64,000 nt of DNA from Methylacidimicrobium sp. AP8 (GCF_903064525.1 NZ_LR797830.1:1426001-1490000), one strand, 5' to 3'. Numbered from the stretch's first letter, positions 26,077 through 35,973 are shown. The notes: a model not told the origin generated them from the letters alone. Numbers and translations: made by a program.

Positions 26077-28245
26077 TTACTTCCGCTTCTGCTCGACGAT
26101 CTGCGCGACGATGGGCGCGGGCACCGGCTCGAAATGCGACGGCTCCATCGTATACGCGGCCCGTCCCTTCGACATCGATCGGATGTCATTGACATAGCCG
26201 AACATTTCCGCCAAGGGCACCTCGGCGCGCACGTTTGCGGTCTTTCCTTTGGTCTCGACGTTAAGAATCTTTCCTCTCCGGCGTGTCAAGTCGGCCAGAA
26301 TATCCCCCTGGTATTCTTCAGGTGTGGAGACTTCGACTTTCATGATCGGCTCCAGAAGGATCGGATTGGCTTTCTTGAGCGCGTCCTTCATCGCGAAGAT
26401 CGCGGCCATCTTGAAGGCGAGCTCGTTCGAGTCGACCTCGTGGTAGCTCCCGTCCAGAATGTGGACCTCGAGGTCGATCACCGGGCTGCCGTGAATCAAG
26501 CCGGCGCCCAAGGCTTCCTGGACCCCTTTGAAGCAGGCGGGGATATACTCCTTGGGGATGTTTCCGCCGACAACCTGGCTTGTGACCACGGTGCCCTTGC
26601 CCCGCTCCAGCGGCAGGATCTCGAGGATAACGTGCCCGTACAGCCCGCGTCCTCCGCTCTGCTTGATCAGTTTGCCTTCGCCTTGGGCCGGCCGCGTGAT
26701 GGTTTCCCTGTAGGCGATCTGCGGAGCGCCGGCGTTGGTCTCGACACCGAATTCCCGGCGGAGCCGATCGCGGATGATGTCGAGGTGGAGCTCGCCCATT
26801 CCGGCGATGATCACCTGCCCGGTCTCCTCGTTGGTGCTGACGCGGAAGGTCGGATCCTCCTCCATGAGCCGCTGAAGGGCTAGGCTCATCTTCTCCCGGT
26901 CCGCCTTGGTTTTGGGCTCGATCGCCATCGAAATGACCGGCTCTGGAAAGACGGGCGGCTCCAGGATCACCTCGAAACCTTCGGCGACCAGGGTGTCCCC
27001 CGTGGCCACATCCCGAATTCCCACCAGTGCTGCGATGTCCCCCGAGTGCACCTCCTGGATGTCCTTCCGCTCATCGGCCTGCACTTGGACGATTCTGCTG
27101 ATTCTCTCCCGCTTGCGTGTCCGCGGATTATAGACGGTCATCCCCTTTTGCAGCGTGCCGGCATAGACGCGGAAGAAGACCAGCTTGCCCACAAAGGGGT
27201 CCGACCAGAGCTTGAAGACCAAGGCGCAAAACGGGGCTTGATCGTCGGGCTCGATCAGAATCTGCTCTCCGGTGACCGGATGCTGGCCCTTGGCCGGCTC
27301 GATGTCGACCGGGCTCGGCAGATAATCGATGACCGCATCGATGAGGAACTGAACCCCCTTATTCCGGAAGGCGGCGCCGGCGATGACCGGGACGAACTCA
27401 TTGGCGATGACCGTGCGCCGGATCGCCCGCTTGATCTCCTCGGCGGTGGGCTCCTTTTCGGCGAGGAAGATTTCTCCCATCTCCTCGTCCTTGTCGGCAA
27501 GCGCCTCGATCAGCTTCCGCCGCGCCGCCGCCGCCGCCTCCCGGTACTCTTCCGGAATATCCACGACCTCATAGGTCGACCCGAGCCGGTCGCTGTCCGA
27601 GTAGACCACGGCCTTCCGGTTGATCACATCGATCTGGCCGCGGAATTGATCTTCCTTGCCGAGCGGAAGCAGAATCGGCCAAGCGTTGGCCCCCAGCTTC
27701 TCCCGGATCTCGCGCACCGCATTCTCGAAGTCGGCCCCCACCCGATCCATCTTGTTGATGAAGGCGATGCGGGGCACCCGGTACCGGTTCGCCTGCCGCC
27801 AGACCGTCTCGGACTGGGGCTGGACCCCGGCTACCCCGCAGAAGACCGCGATCACTCCGTCGAGCACGCGCAACGAGCGCTCCACCTCCGCCGTAAAATC
27901 CACGTGTCCCGGGGTGTCGATGATATTGATCCGAAACTTCTCTCCCGGGAAGAGCTTGACGATACCCTCCTCGTGCCGCACCGGCCAGAAGCAGGTGGTG
28001 GCTGCCGAGGTGATCGTGATCCCCCGTTCCCGCTCCTGCTCCATCCAATCGGTCACGGTGGTGCCCTCGTGGACCTCGCCCATCTTATGGATGGTACCGG
28101 TGTAAAAGAGGATCCGTTCGGTCAAGGTCGTCTTCCCGGCATCGATATGGGCGGCGATCCCGATGTTCCGCGTCCTCTCCAACGCATACGGTCGGTGGGC
28201 GGAGTTCCGGACTGCCGAAACACTCGCAGACGTCGTTGTCGTCAT
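26077..28245 (-). CDS. fusA: elongation factor G
   Basis: 722 residues. The GTPase domain shows AHIDAGKTT (G1), DTPGHVDF (G3) and NKMD (G4), with the effector-loop region [19 protein letters not shown]. Domain IV and V stretches such as [13 protein letters not shown] and [20 protein letters not shown] follow. It drives tRNA-mRNA translocation and, with RRF, ribosome recycling. About 20 residues longer than E. coli EF-G, mostly at the N-terminus before the G1 loop. It lies between rpsG and rpsJ in a fused str-S10 arrangement; the 151-base gap on the rpsG side holds no clear signal. Confidence 0.98.
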   Translation of the reverse strand: MTTTTSASVSAVRNSAHRPYALERTRNIGIAAHIDAGKTTLTERILFYTGTIHKMGEVHEGTTVTDWMEQERERGITITSAATTCFWPVRHEEGIVKLFPGEKFRINIIDTPGHVDFTAEVERSLRVLDGVIAVFCGVAGVQPQSETVWRQANRYRVPRIAFINKMDRVGADFENAVREIREKLGANAWPILLPLGKEDQFRGQIDVINRKAVVYSDSDRLGSTYEVVDIPEEYREAAAAARRKLIEALADKDEEMGEIFLAEKEPTAEEIKRAIRRTVIANEFVPVIAGAAFRNKGVQFLIDAVIDYLPSPVDIEPAKGQHPVTGEQILIEPDDQAPFCALVFKLWSDPFVGKLVFFRVYAGTLQKGMTVYNPRTRKRERISRIVQVQADERKDIQEVHSGDIAALVGIRDVATGDTLVAEGFEVILEPPVFPEPVISMAIEPKTKADREKMSLALQRLMEEDPTFRVSTNEETGQVIIAGMGELHLDIIRDRLRREFGVETNAGAPQIAYRETITRPAQGEGKLIKQSGGRGLYGHVILEILPLERGKGTVVTSQVVGGNIPKEYIPACFKGVQEALGAGLIHGSPVIDLEVHILDGSYHEVDSNELAFKMAAIFAMKDALKKANPILLEPIMKVEVSTPEEYQGDILADLTRRRGKILNVETKGKTANVRAEVPLAEMFGYVNDIRSMSKGRAAYTMEPSHFEPVPAPIVAQIVEQKRK

Positions 28246-28396
28246 AGAAAAATTCCTTTTCCGTTACGCCCGTCGCCGCCGAGCAGGCCGGCTACGAACG
28301 CGCGGGAGCGCCCCTTGGCGCCCCAAAAACTCGGCACGCCCCTTACGGTTTCGCGCCGTCGCTTTTTTTTCCTACCGCTTTTTTACCGAAAAATCC

Positions 28397-28861
28397 CTAA
28401 TACCGCAAATGAGCGAAGGCTCGGTTCGCCTGCGCCATCTTGTGCACCTCATCCCTCTTCTTCACGGCCATCCCCTGGCCGGCCGCCGCTTCCCGCAGCT
28501 CATTTTGCAGCGCGACCATCATCGGAATTCCTTTGCGCGAGCGCGCAGCCCGCAAAATCCAGCGCAAAGCCAGAGACACCTGGCGATCGGGAGGCACTTC
28601 GACCGGCACCTGATAGGTCGCCCCGCCCACCCGCCGCGACTTGACCTCCAATCGGGGTTTGACGTTTTCGATCGCTTTCTGCAACGTCTCCAGCGGATCG
28701 TCAACCTTGCCCTCCATTCCCTCGATCGCTCCATAGACGATCCGCCGGGCGAGCGCTTTCTTGCCTCGCGAGAGGACCACGCTGATCAACCGCTGCACGA
28801 GCACCGATTCGTACTTCGGATCCGGCAGGGTCTGGCGCTTCTCGGCTCTTCTCCTTCGCAT
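28397..28861 (-). CDS. rpsG: 30S ribosomal protein S7
   Basis: 154 residues from the ATG at 28861, giving MRRRRAEKRQTLPDPKYES. LVQRLISVVLSRGKKALAR, VEVPPDRQVSLALRWIL and the C-terminal KRDEVHKMAQANRAFAHLRY identify S7, which starts assembly of the 16S 3' domain and contacts the E site. The longer open frame upstream to 29209 runs through rpsL and is an artefact. Confidence 0.98.
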   Translation of the reverse strand: MRRRRAEKRQTLPDPKYESVLVQRLISVVLSRGKKALARRIVYGAIEGMEGKVDDPLETLQKAIENVKPRLEVKSRRVGGATYQVPVEVPPDRQVSLALRWILRAARSRKGIPMMVALQNELREAAAGQGMAVKKRDEVHKMAQANRAFAHLRY

Positions 28862-28878
28862 ACCTCGCCCTTTTGCCC

Positions 28879-29307
28879 CTACTTCTTGGCCTTGGCGGTG
28901 GCCGCAGCCCCTTCCTTCGGCCGCTTGACCCCGTACTTGCTCCGGGAGACGTTCCGGTTGGCTTTGTTGGTGTTGCTCGGCCCGACGGCGCCCGCCGCAT
29001 CGAGAACACCCCGGACGATGTGGTACCGCACCCCCGGCAGGTCCTTCACGCGGCCGCCGCGGATCAGCACGATCGAATGCTCCTGGAGCGAATGCCCTTC
29101 CCCGGGAATGTAAGCGATCACCTCCTTGCCGTTGGTCAGCCGAACCTTGGCCACCTTCCGCAAGGCCGAGTTGGGCTTCTTCGGCGTCCTCGTCATCACC
29201 TGGATGCACACCCCGCGCCGCTGCGGGCAGCCATCCAGCGCGGGCGCCTTGGTTTTCCGCGCCAGCTCTTCCCGTCCTTTCCGGACCAACTGATTAATCG
29301 TCGGCAT
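28879..29307 (-). CDS. rpsL: 30S ribosomal protein S12
   Basis: 142 residues. [34 protein letters not shown]-type stretch (here [20 protein letters not shown]) and [20 protein letters not shown] are standard decoding-centre sequences; the lysines altered in streptomycin resistance are intact. The C-terminus has a short Lys/Ala extension. It is the first gene of the translation block and has its own promoter candidate at 29343-29371. Confidence 0.98.
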   Translation of the reverse strand: MPTINQLVRKGREELARKTKAPALDGCPQRRGVCIQVMTRTPKKPNSALRKVAKVRLTNGKEVIAYIPGEGHSLQEHSIVLIRGGRVKDLPGVRYHIVRGVLDAAGAVGPSNTNKANRNVSRSKYGVKRPKEGAAATAKAKK

Positions 29308-29342
29308 TGCTTATCTCGCACCAAACCGAATGAAAGGCATCA

Positions 29343-29371
29343 ACTATCGCTAAGAGAAGCCTCCCTGACAA
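29343..29371 (-). promoter_or_regulatory. sigma-70 promoter for the rpsL ribosomal operon
   Basis: On the minus strand TTGTCA (5 of 6 to the -35 consensus) and GATAGT (4 of 6 to the -10) are separated by exactly 17 bases. The -10 ends 35 bases before the rpsL start codon. Nothing else in the 251-base gap to the lipid kinase gene is as good. Confidence 0.65.
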
Positions 29372-29558
29372 GCCCTTTCCACGAGCCGGGACCACTTTTT
29401 TCGGGATCCTGCGCACCTCTCCCGTTCCGGCACCTCGCCCTTCCCGGCAAAGCGTCCTCCGGTTCCCGCGCCCAGCCCACGGACCGAGCGAAAGCGCCGG
29501 CTCCGGCCCCCTCTCCGGCCGCCGATGGGTTCGCCGCCGGGAGGAGGCTTCCCCCCCC

Positions 29559-30419
29559 TTACGGCACGATCACCTCCAGCGCGGCCGGCGAGAGCGAGAA
29601 GGCGCACGGGGTATGACCGTAGATCTCTCCATCGACCTCCACGGGCACCGGGCGATCGGATCGGACCGCCAGCTTCTTTGCTTGAAAATAGAACACATCG
29701 GAAAAGCGCGTGTGCCGCCGAGAGATCACCCCCTGCACGTAGCGCGCGACGGCTGCGGCGTTGAGCTCGGCGAAAAGACAGCCGTCGAGCAGGCCGTCGT
29801 CGAGCTTGGCATCGGGGAATACGGCAAAGCGGCCGCCGTAATAGCGCCCGTTGCCGACCAGCAGAAAGCGGCCGTGCTGCTCCTCCCTTTCATCGATTGT
29901 GACCGTCAACACCGGCGCCGGACGCCCCAAAAGGCCGACCGCGGTGAGCAGATAGCTCAGAGGACCGAAGGTCTTTCGCGTCCACCAGTGGGTCCGGGCC
30001 AGGATCTCCGCATCCAGGCCGACGCCCGCCAACTGGACGAAGCGCTGCTCCCCCGCGCGGGGCAGGTCGACCTTCCGGGTCTTCCCTCTCCGGATGACCG
30101 CCCACGCGGCCTCGAGCTGGATGGGGATGCCCAGCTCCATCGCAAAGACATTGATCGTGCCCAGCGGCAGGATCCCCAGCGTAGCCGCGGCCCCATTGAG
30201 GCCGTTGACGACCTCATTCACCGTCCCGTCTCCCCCGGCGGCTACCACGGTCCGATATCCATGTTCGAGCGCCCGCTCCGTTTGCGCTTCCGCGTCCCCC
30301 GGAAACTGCGTGACGCGGATCACCGCATCGTTGCCGGCCGCACGGCGCAGCCTGTCGAAGATCCTCCGGGCCTTCTCGCCACGCGCCGCCGGGTTGAAAA
30401 TTATGCAGACGCGATTCAT
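29559..30419 (-). CDS. YegS/BmrU-like diacylglycerol or lipid kinase
   Basis: 286 residues. The catalytic-domain signature is clear: MNRVCIIFNPAARGEKARRI, then VVAAGGDGTVNEVVNGL, and GTINVFAMELGIP. The C-terminal beta domain has AGVGLDAEILART, LVGNGRYYGGRF and DAKLDDGLLDGCLF. Such enzymes phosphorylate diacylglycerol, sphingoid bases or related lipids on the inner leaflet. The ATG at 30419 starts the domain; the open frame goes on upstream without homology. It diverges from the AsmA-like gene with 41 bases between starts. Confidence 0.92.
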   Translation of the reverse strand: MNRVCIIFNPAARGEKARRIFDRLRRAAGNDAVIRVTQFPGDAEAQTERALEHGYRTVVAAGGDGTVNEVVNGLNGAAATLGILPLGTINVFAMELGIPIQLEAAWAVIRRGKTRKVDLPRAGEQRFVQLAGVGLDAEILARTHWWTRKTFGPLSYLLTAVGLLGRPAPVLTVTIDEREEQHGRFLLVGNGRYYGGRFAVFPDAKLDDGLLDGCLFAELNAAAVARYVQGVISRRHTRFSDVFYFQAKKLAVRSDRPVPVEVDGEIYGHTPCAFSLSPAALEVIVP

Positions 30420-30460
30420 TTGCTGGAAAATCTTTAAGAATTCTTGCGTAATTACGAACA

Positions 30461-31804
30461 GTGCGCCTCTTGCGGCATATCGGCGAGTTTGCGATCGGCC
30501 TCCTCTTGGCGGCAATCGTCTTTTTTGTCCTGGCCGAACAAGCCCTCAAGCAGTGGGTATCCGGCCGGCGCGCCGCCGTCTATCTGGAGTGGGCGATAGG
30601 GGAGGCGCTAGGCGGCTCCGTGCGCTTCTCTTCGGCGGAATGGAAGCCCCCCGCCGAAATCACCTTGGACGATCTCCGGATCGATAACCCGGCGAGCGAG
30701 AGCGCTCCCGCGCTCCTCGCCGCCAGGCAGGCCCGCTTCGAATATTCGCTCGCTAGCCTTCTTACCAAAGGATTCTACCTGCACCGCGCGCGCCTGGAAG
30801 CCCCGGTCTTCGCCTTGCAGCTTGACAGGAACGGCAGGCTTCTGCTGCCCCTCGTCGACGAGGATCCGGCCAAGCCCGGTTCCCCGCTGCTCCTCTCCCG
30901 TGCCCGCTTGTTTCCCTGGCGTGTCGGCTCCCTGGACATCGCCGACGGCCGGCTCGTTCTGCTCTCCCCGGATCGGTCACCCTTCCTCGAGATCGGAGGG
31001 ATGTCCGCCAACGGCCCTCTCGAGGAAAAGCGAGGCCTGCTCTCCGGGAGGGGCACCGTCACCGCCGACTCGTTACGGATTCTCGACCGCGTTTCCTGCC
31101 AGCAGCTCCTCGCCCAGTATGCGATCGAAGCATCCCGGCTGGTCCTTTCCCATTTCCAGGCGACCTCCTTCGGGGGACGCCTGGAGGGCTCCCTCACGCA
31201 GCTACCTTCGGATTCCGGGGCCGGGTACTTTCGCGCACGGCTGGCCGCGAACGGCCTCGATTTGCGGGCGCTCCTTTCGGCCATCTGCTACAACCGGCAG
31301 ACCGCCCAGGGCCGGCTCTCCGCCGAGCTCGACTCCTGCGGCCGGTTCTTCTCTCCCAAAACCTTGGCCGGGCAAGGGTCGTTTTCCGTGAAGGACGGAT
31401 GTGTCGAAAATATTGCTCTTTTCTCAGCTCTGGCGGCCGCTTTGCGGCAAAGCAGCATCGCGCGGCCCGACTTCTCCGAATGCACCGGGCAGTTCCGCAT
31501 CCAAGAGGGGACCGTCACCTTCGCCAACCTCCTGTTCCGGTCCCCGAACTTCTCGCTCTCCGGGGAAGGCTCGGTGGCATTCGACTCCTCCTTGCGGCTC
31601 GTCCTGCGCGTGCATCTGCAGGATTCCCTCCTGCACCAGCTTCCCGAGATGATCACCCGTCAGCTCCGCTTTCTGCAGGATCGCTCCCAGGCCATCGTCC
31701 TTTCGATGCAGGGGACGATCCAGAACCCGGAGGCACATCTCTTCGAAAACCTGGCGCTCCGGTCGGACGCCCCGTTCCGCCTTCCCTGGACCGTGGTTCC
31801 ATGA
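30461..31804 (+). CDS. AsmA-like envelope protein
   Basis: 447 residues with a GTG start. One N-terminal membrane segment (about 8-28, IGEFAIGLLLAAIVFFVLAE) is followed by a beta-rich region with the LDDLRIDNPASES pattern of AsmA/TamB-type proteins. The C-terminal part (about 325-420) has GQGSFSVKDGCVENIALFSA and FRIQEGTVTFANLLFRSPNF, as in the AsmA C-terminal domain. Proteins of this class bridge the periplasm and are linked to lipid transport to the outer membrane. It is divergent from a lipid kinase, which fits a lipid role (inference). Confidence 0.75.
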   Translation: MRLLRHIGEFAIGLLLAAIVFFVLAEQALKQWVSGRRAAVYLEWAIGEALGGSVRFSSAEWKPPAEITLDDLRIDNPASESAPALLAARQARFEYSLASLLTKGFYLHRARLEAPVFALQLDRNGRLLLPLVDEDPAKPGSPLLLSRARLFPWRVGSLDIADGRLVLLSPDRSPFLEIGGMSANGPLEEKRGLLSGRGTVTADSLRILDRVSCQQLLAQYAIEASRLVLSHFQATSFGGRLEGSLTQLPSDSGAGYFRARLAANGLDLRALLSAICYNRQTAQGRLSAELDSCGRFFSPKTLAGQGSFSVKDGCVENIALFSALAAALRQSSIARPDFSECTGQFRIQEGTVTFANLLFRSPNFSLSGEGSVAFDSSLRLVLRVHLQDSLLHQLPEMITRQLRFLQDRSQAIVLSMQGTIQNPEAHLFENLALRSDAPFRLPWTVVP

Positions 31805-31832
31805 GCTCCGGCACGGGAGCTGCTTCTCGCAC

Positions 31833-32381
31833 ATGGCCCTTCGGGTGATTTCCGGCACAGCCGGCGGACTCCGCCTGGAAATTCCGCGCGGTGTGGAGAT
31901 CCGACCGGCGCTCGACCGGGTCAAGGGGGCGATCTTCTCCTCGCTCGGGGATCGGGTCGTCGGCAAGCGGGTCCTCGACCTCTACGCCGGCACGGGCTCG
32001 CTCGGCATCGAATCCTTAAGCCGGGGGGCTGCCGAAGCGACATTTGTCGATCTGGCGGGCGCCTGCTGCCGGGCGATCCGGAACAATCTGGCCAAGACGG
32101 GATTCTCCGGAAGAGTGGTCGAAGCCGACGCCCTCCGTTTTCTTTCGCGGGATCCGGGTCGGTACGACCTCGTCTTCGCCTCCCCCCCGTACGAGAAGCG
32201 GGAGATCCGGATCGACGACCATCCGTTGCTCACTTTGCTGCCGCCGCGGATGGCTCCTCACGGGCTTTTCGTCTGGGAGTTTTTCCGCCGCAACCGGCTC
32301 GAGCAGCTCGGCGCCTGGAGCGAGCGGTGGCGGCGAAGGGCCGGAGAAACCCTCGTCGTTATGCTGGAGTGGAAAGGCTGA
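31833..32381 (+). CDS. rsmD: 16S rRNA (guanine-N2)-methyltransferase RsmD-like
   Basis: 182 residues. LRVISGTAGGLRLEIPRG and RPALDRVKGAIFSSLG form the RsmD N-terminus, and the SAM site is KRVLDLYAGTGSLGIESLSR. The catalytic motif, normally DPPF/Y in RsmD, reads SPPY (Ser117). Amino-methyltransferases accept D, N or S there, so it may be active, but Ser is unusual for this enzyme. RsmD methylates G966 of 16S rRNA. It lies 28 bases downstream of the AsmA-like gene and may be co-transcribed. Confidence 0.9.
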   Translation: MALRVISGTAGGLRLEIPRGVEIRPALDRVKGAIFSSLGDRVVGKRVLDLYAGTGSLGIESLSRGAAEATFVDLAGACCRAIRNNLAKTGFSGRVVEADALRFLSRDPGRYDLVFASPPYEKREIRIDDHPLLTLLPPRMAPHGLFVWEFFRRNRLEQLGAWSERWRRRAGETLVVMLEWKG

Positions 32382-32752
32382 CGGCGGCGGCCGGGCTCCG
32401 CATCCGTGTTTTTTTCCGTGCTCCCGCAACCGGCCTGCGCTGGCATGCAATCTGCTTTTCCCACCGCGGTGAAAGAAGAATTGCTGGAGCGACTGCCACA
32501 GGAAAAGCCCCGGGGCCGGAAGAGTCCCGCCGAGACCGCGCCCGCCGGAAACCTGCGAAGAGACGCGAGCGCAAAACGCCCGCTGCCGGCCTGGCCGCAT
32601 CCTTTCCGCCGGTACGTGGAGTAGCTTGCGGCCGCAGGCGGGGAACGGCAGCCGACGGCTTCTCCGTCCGCGGTGCTTTTCCATTCGCAGCCCCTCCTGT
32701 CCGGCTCGGTCGGCTTGACTAGCGCGAGGGGGGCCTGTTACCCTCGCCCTTG
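32382..32752. other. gap between rsmD and the sulfite dehydrogenase genes
   Basis: No frame in these 371 bases has protein homology that I recognise. A weak promoter for the sulfite dehydrogenase is possible near the end: TTGACT (32715-32720), 18 bases, TACCCT (32739-32744). It would place transcription start on or next to the ATG at 32753, so the message could be leaderless. Confidence 0.5.
32715..32744 (+). promoter_or_regulatory. weak sigma-70 promoter candidate for sorA
   Basis: TTGACT matches the -35 box in 5 of 6 positions and TACCCT matches the -10 in 3 of 6, with 18 bases between. The ATG follows eight bases after the -10 box, and no Shine-Dalgarno sequence fits in between. Confidence 0.3.
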
Positions 32753-34066
32753 ATGTCATATCAAGAGCATCGATACTCCGATGCGGGCGAGCCTGCCGCT
32801 TCCCTCTACTCCCGCCGGCAGGCCATCCGGATCCTGACCGGGCTGCTCGGCACCGGCTTTCCGCTGGCACGCGCGATCGGCTCTGAGAACAGCAGCGCCG
32901 ATCCTTCCGATCCGCTTCTCCCCGATCCGCACTGGAATCCGGCGCTTCCGCTGGCGCAAATGCCCCAGAAACTCCCGCTCGTTCGCTTCAGCGACCGGCC
33001 GATCGTTTTGGGAACCCCGCGCCCCTTCTTCGAATCGATCCTCACGCCCAACGCGGCCTTCTTCGTCCGCTACCATCTCGACGTGATCCCCAATGCGATC
33101 GATCTTTCCCGCTGGCGGCTGTCCATCCGCGGCAACGTCTCCCGGCCGCTCGAGTTTTCTTTCGAGGAATTGGTCTCCCGGTTCGAACCCGTCTCGGTGG
33201 TCGCCGTCAACCAGTGCACCGGGAACTCCCGCAGCCGCTTCTCCCCCCGCGTCCCGGGAACGCAGTGGGGAAACGACGGAATGGGCAACGCCCGCTGGAC
33301 CGGGGTTCGGCTCATGGATCTGGTCCGCCGGGCGGGACTGCGGGCGGGGACGGTGGCTCTCCGCTTTCAAGGGCTGGACTCCGGCCGGAGCCCGGAAGGC
33401 ACCCCGGCTCACTCCTTCGCGAAGTCGCTCGACACCGACGACCCGATCCTCGAGGAGTGCATCCTCGCCTACCTGATGAACGGAGAGCCCCTCCCCATGC
33501 TCAACGGCTTCCCGCTCCGCTTGGTCGTGCCCGGCCGCTTCTCGACCTGCTGGGTCAAGCATCTGAGCTCGATCGAAGCCCTTTCCGAACCCGATCGGAG
33601 CCACTGGATGGTGGACGCCTATCGGCTTCCCGACAATCCGCTCCATACCACGACCCCGGCCGAGGTCGCCGCCGGAAAGCTCCTCACCATCGCGGCCACC
33701 AGCACGCCGATGCCCGTCCGCTCGTTTTTCGTCCGGCCGGACGGCTCGTCCAAGCTGGTGGCTCGCCTCCCGATCGAGATAAAGGGGATTGCGTTCAGCG
33801 GCTGCGGCGGCATCCGGTCGGTCGAGGTCTCGACCGACCGCGGGCGGAGCTGGCGGACCGCCCGTCTCGATTCGGAGCTGGGCCCCTACTCCTTTCGCGG
33901 CTGGCGCCTTTCCTGGACCCCGCCGCGGCCGGGGGTCTACGAGCTCCGATGCCGGGCGACCGATAACCAAGGGCAGACGCAGCCGGCGGAGCCGATCTGG
34001 AATCCCGGGGGATACGCATGGAATGCGATCGAGACACAAACCGTTTACGTGGGGGAGGCCGCATGA
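32753..34066 (+). CDS. sorA: SorA-like sulfite dehydrogenase, molybdopterin subunit
   Basis: 437 residues. A twin-arginine-type signal (SRRQAIRILTGLLG, about residues 20-40) points to folded export to the periplasm. The sulfite-oxidase fold has the molybdenum-ligand Cys in VNQCTGNSRSRF and the neighbouring GNARWTGVRLMDL, typical of SorA. The C-terminal dimerisation domain starts near 310 (LLTIAATSTPMPVRSFF) and includes GCGGIRSVEVSTDRGRSWR. It oxidises sulfite to sulfate. A TTG just upstream could be the start, but the ATG is preferred. The stop overlaps the cytochrome start (ATGA), strongly linking the two. SoxC-like sulfane dehydrogenase is the main alternative. Confidence 0.82.
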   Translation: MSYQEHRYSDAGEPAASLYSRRQAIRILTGLLGTGFPLARAIGSENSSADPSDPLLPDPHWNPALPLAQMPQKLPLVRFSDRPIVLGTPRPFFESILTPNAAFFVRYHLDVIPNAIDLSRWRLSIRGNVSRPLEFSFEELVSRFEPVSVVAVNQCTGNSRSRFSPRVPGTQWGNDGMGNARWTGVRLMDLVRRAGLRAGTVALRFQGLDSGRSPEGTPAHSFAKSLDTDDPILEECILAYLMNGEPLPMLNGFPLRLVVPGRFSTCWVKHLSSIEALSEPDRSHWMVDAYRLPDNPLHTTTPAEVAAGKLLTIAATSTPMPVRSFFVRPDGSSKLVARLPIEIKGIAFSGCGGIRSVEVSTDRGRSWRTARLDSELGPYSFRGWRLSWTPPRPGVYELRCRATDNQGQTQPAEPIWNPGGYAWNAIETQTVYVGEAA

Positions 34067-34530
34067 GCCGGCGCCGGATTTTGGCGTCCGCGGCGGTGCT
34101 CCCGCTCCTTTGGTGCTTGTCGGCCGGCGCCGACTCCGGCCCCGCAGGCGGAAACGGGCTTTCCGAAGCCGGGGTCTACACCCTCGATTCCAGCGGGCTG
34201 ATCGCTCCGATCTGCCCGTATCCGGGGAATACGGGTCCGACCTACTCGGTGGGGGCTTATCCCCTGGCGCCCACCCCCTTGCGGCGCGGGAAAGGGCAGG
34301 AGCTGGTCGAAAGCTACTGCTCCATCTGCCACAGCGTCACTCTTATCAGCGCCCAGCCCCGCTTCCCGGCCGAAATTTGGAAGAAGGAGGTCGAGAAGAT
34401 GATCCACCTGGGGGCTCCGATTCCCCCGGAGCTGGCCGCGCAGATCGTCGATTATCTCCAGCAGAACTACGGGCTAATGCCGAATAAGGAGGATCCTCCG
34501 CGGGATCCTGCGACGAAGCCGGCTCCCTGA
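34063..34530 (+). CDS. sorB: SorB-like monohaem cytochrome c
   Basis: 155 residues. The N-terminus MSRRRILASAAVLPLLWC is a signal peptide and the single haem site is CSICH near residue 86, in ELVESYCSICHSVTL. Later residues KMIHLGAPIPPELAAQIVDY fit the Met-ligand region of small c-type cytochromes, though a distal Met (IHLGAP preceded by KM) can only be guessed. As the partner of SorA it would take electrons from sulfite and pass them to the respiratory chain. Haem count of one favours SorB over dihaem SoxD. Confidence 0.78.
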   Translation: MSRRRILASAAVLPLLWCLSAGADSGPAGGNGLSEAGVYTLDSSGLIAPICPYPGNTGPTYSVGAYPLAPTPLRRGKGQELVESYCSICHSVTLISAQPRFPAEIWKKEVEKMIHLGAPIPPELAAQIVDYLQQNYGLMPNKEDPPRDPATKPAP

Positions 34531-34538
34531 ATCCCTCG

Positions 34539-34554
34539 GCCGATCCCGATCGGC
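34539..34554. terminator. possible hairpin between convergent sorB and ahcY
   Basis: GCCGAT-CCCG-ATCGGC is a perfect 6-bp stem with a 4-base loop in the 66-base gap between converging stops. No T tract follows on either strand, so it would be a weak or factor-assisted terminator. Confidence 0.25.
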
Positions 34555-34596
34555 GGACCGCGACGCGGTTCGGGTCGGCTCCCGTCGCCCTCCCGC

Positions 34597-35943
34597 TTAG
34601 TACCGGTAGAAATCCGGCTTGTACGGCCCGTCGACGGGGACGCCCAGATATTCGGCCTGCTCTTCGGTCAAGCGGGTGAGCTTGATCCCCAAGTGCTCGA
34701 GGTGGAGCCGCGCAACGCGCTCGTCGAGGTTCTTGGGAAGCACGTAGAGGCGGCCCCGCGCATAGCGCCCGCTCTCCCGTTCCCTCCAGAGCTCCATCTG
34801 GGCCAGCACCTGATTAGTAAAGCTCGCGCTCATCACGAAGCTCGGATGGCCCGTGGCGCAGCCGAGGTTCACGAGCCGCCCTTCGGCCAGGACGAAAAGC
34901 CGCTTGCCGTTCGGCCAGACGAAGAGATCCACTTGCGGCTTGATCTCGACCCGCCGGAGGGTCGGATCGCCGTAGAGGGTAGCCACGTCGATTTCGCTGT
35001 CGAAGTGGCCGATGTTGCAGACGATCGCTCCGCTTTTCATCCGGTCCATGTGCTCCCGCCGGATCACGTGGATGCAGCCGGTCGCGGTGACGAAGATGTC
35101 CCCGGTCGACACGATGTCCTCGAGCACGGTCACCTCGTATCCTTCCATCGCCGCCTGCAAGGCGTTGATCGGGTCGATCTCGGTGACGACGACCCGCGCC
35201 CCCATCCCCCGGGCGGACCGGGCGCACCCCTTGCCGACGTCGCCGAACCCGCAGACGACGACCGTCTTCCCCGCGATCATCACGTCGGTCGCCCTCTTGA
35301 TCCCGTCGAGGAACGACTCCCGGCAGCCGTAGAGATTGTCGAACTTGCTCTTGGTGCAAGAGTCGTTCACGTTGAACGCCGCAGTACCCAGGGTCCCCTT
35401 GGCCGCGCGCCGGGCCAAGCGGTGGACTCCGGTCGTGGTCTCCTCGGAGATGCCATAGATGCCCGGCAGCAGCTCGGGATGCTTCTCGTGCACCAGCTCG
35501 GTCAGATCCCCTCCGTCATCGAGAATCATGTTGAGCTGCGAGCCGTCCGGCCAGCGCAGCGTCTGCTCGATGCACCAGTAGTATTCTTCCTCGGTCTCGC
35601 CTTTCCAGGCGAACACGGGGATCCCTCGGGCCGCGAGCGCGGCCGCCGCGTGATCCTGCGTCGAGAAGATGTTGCAGGAGCTCCAACGCACCTCCGCGCC
35701 GAGAGCGATCAAGGTTTCCACGAGCACCGCAGTCTCCACCGTCATGTGGAGGCAGCCGGCGATGCGCGCGCCGCGCAGGGGCTGGGCCGGGCCGAACTCC
35801 TTGCGAAGAGCCATCAGCCCCGGCATCTCCGTTTCGGCCACCTCGATTTCCTTCCGGCCGAAGTCGGCCAATCCGATGTCCTTGACTCGGAAATCCCCGG
35901 CGCGGGAGAGCTGCTTTTCCTTCGTTTCCACGGTTGTCGTCAT
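34597..35943 (-). CDS. ahcY: S-adenosylhomocysteine hydrolase
   Basis: 448 residues. The NAD-binding Rossmann motif [20 protein letters not shown] is intact, and [20 protein letters not shown] and [17 protein letters not shown] are catalytic-domain stretches. The C-terminus ends YKPDFYRY as usual. It splits S-adenosylhomocysteine into adenosine and homocysteine, removing the inhibitor of methyltransferases. It sits 30 bases after metK on the same strand, so the two probably form an operon controlled by the divergent SahR-like regulator. Confidence 0.98.
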   Translation of the reverse strand: MTTTVETKEKQLSRAGDFRVKDIGLADFGRKEIEVAETEMPGLMALRKEFGPAQPLRGARIAGCLHMTVETAVLVETLIALGAEVRWSSCNIFSTQDHAAAALAARGIPVFAWKGETEEEYYWCIEQTLRWPDGSQLNMILDDGGDLTELVHEKHPELLPGIYGISEETTTGVHRLARRAAKGTLGTAAFNVNDSCTKSKFDNLYGCRESFLDGIKRATDVMIAGKTVVVCGFGDVGKGCARSARGMGARVVVTEIDPINALQAAMEGYEVTVLEDIVSTGDIFVTATGCIHVIRREHMDRMKSGAIVCNIGHFDSEIDVATLYGDPTLRRVEIKPQVDLFVWPNGKRLFVLAEGRLVNLGCATGHPSFVMSASFTNQVLAQMELWRERESGRYARGRLYVLPKNLDERVARLHLEHLGIKLTRLTEEQAEYLGVPVDGPYKPDFYRY

Positions 35944-35973
35944 GGCAAATCCTTTCTTCGCTTCTTCCGTTGT

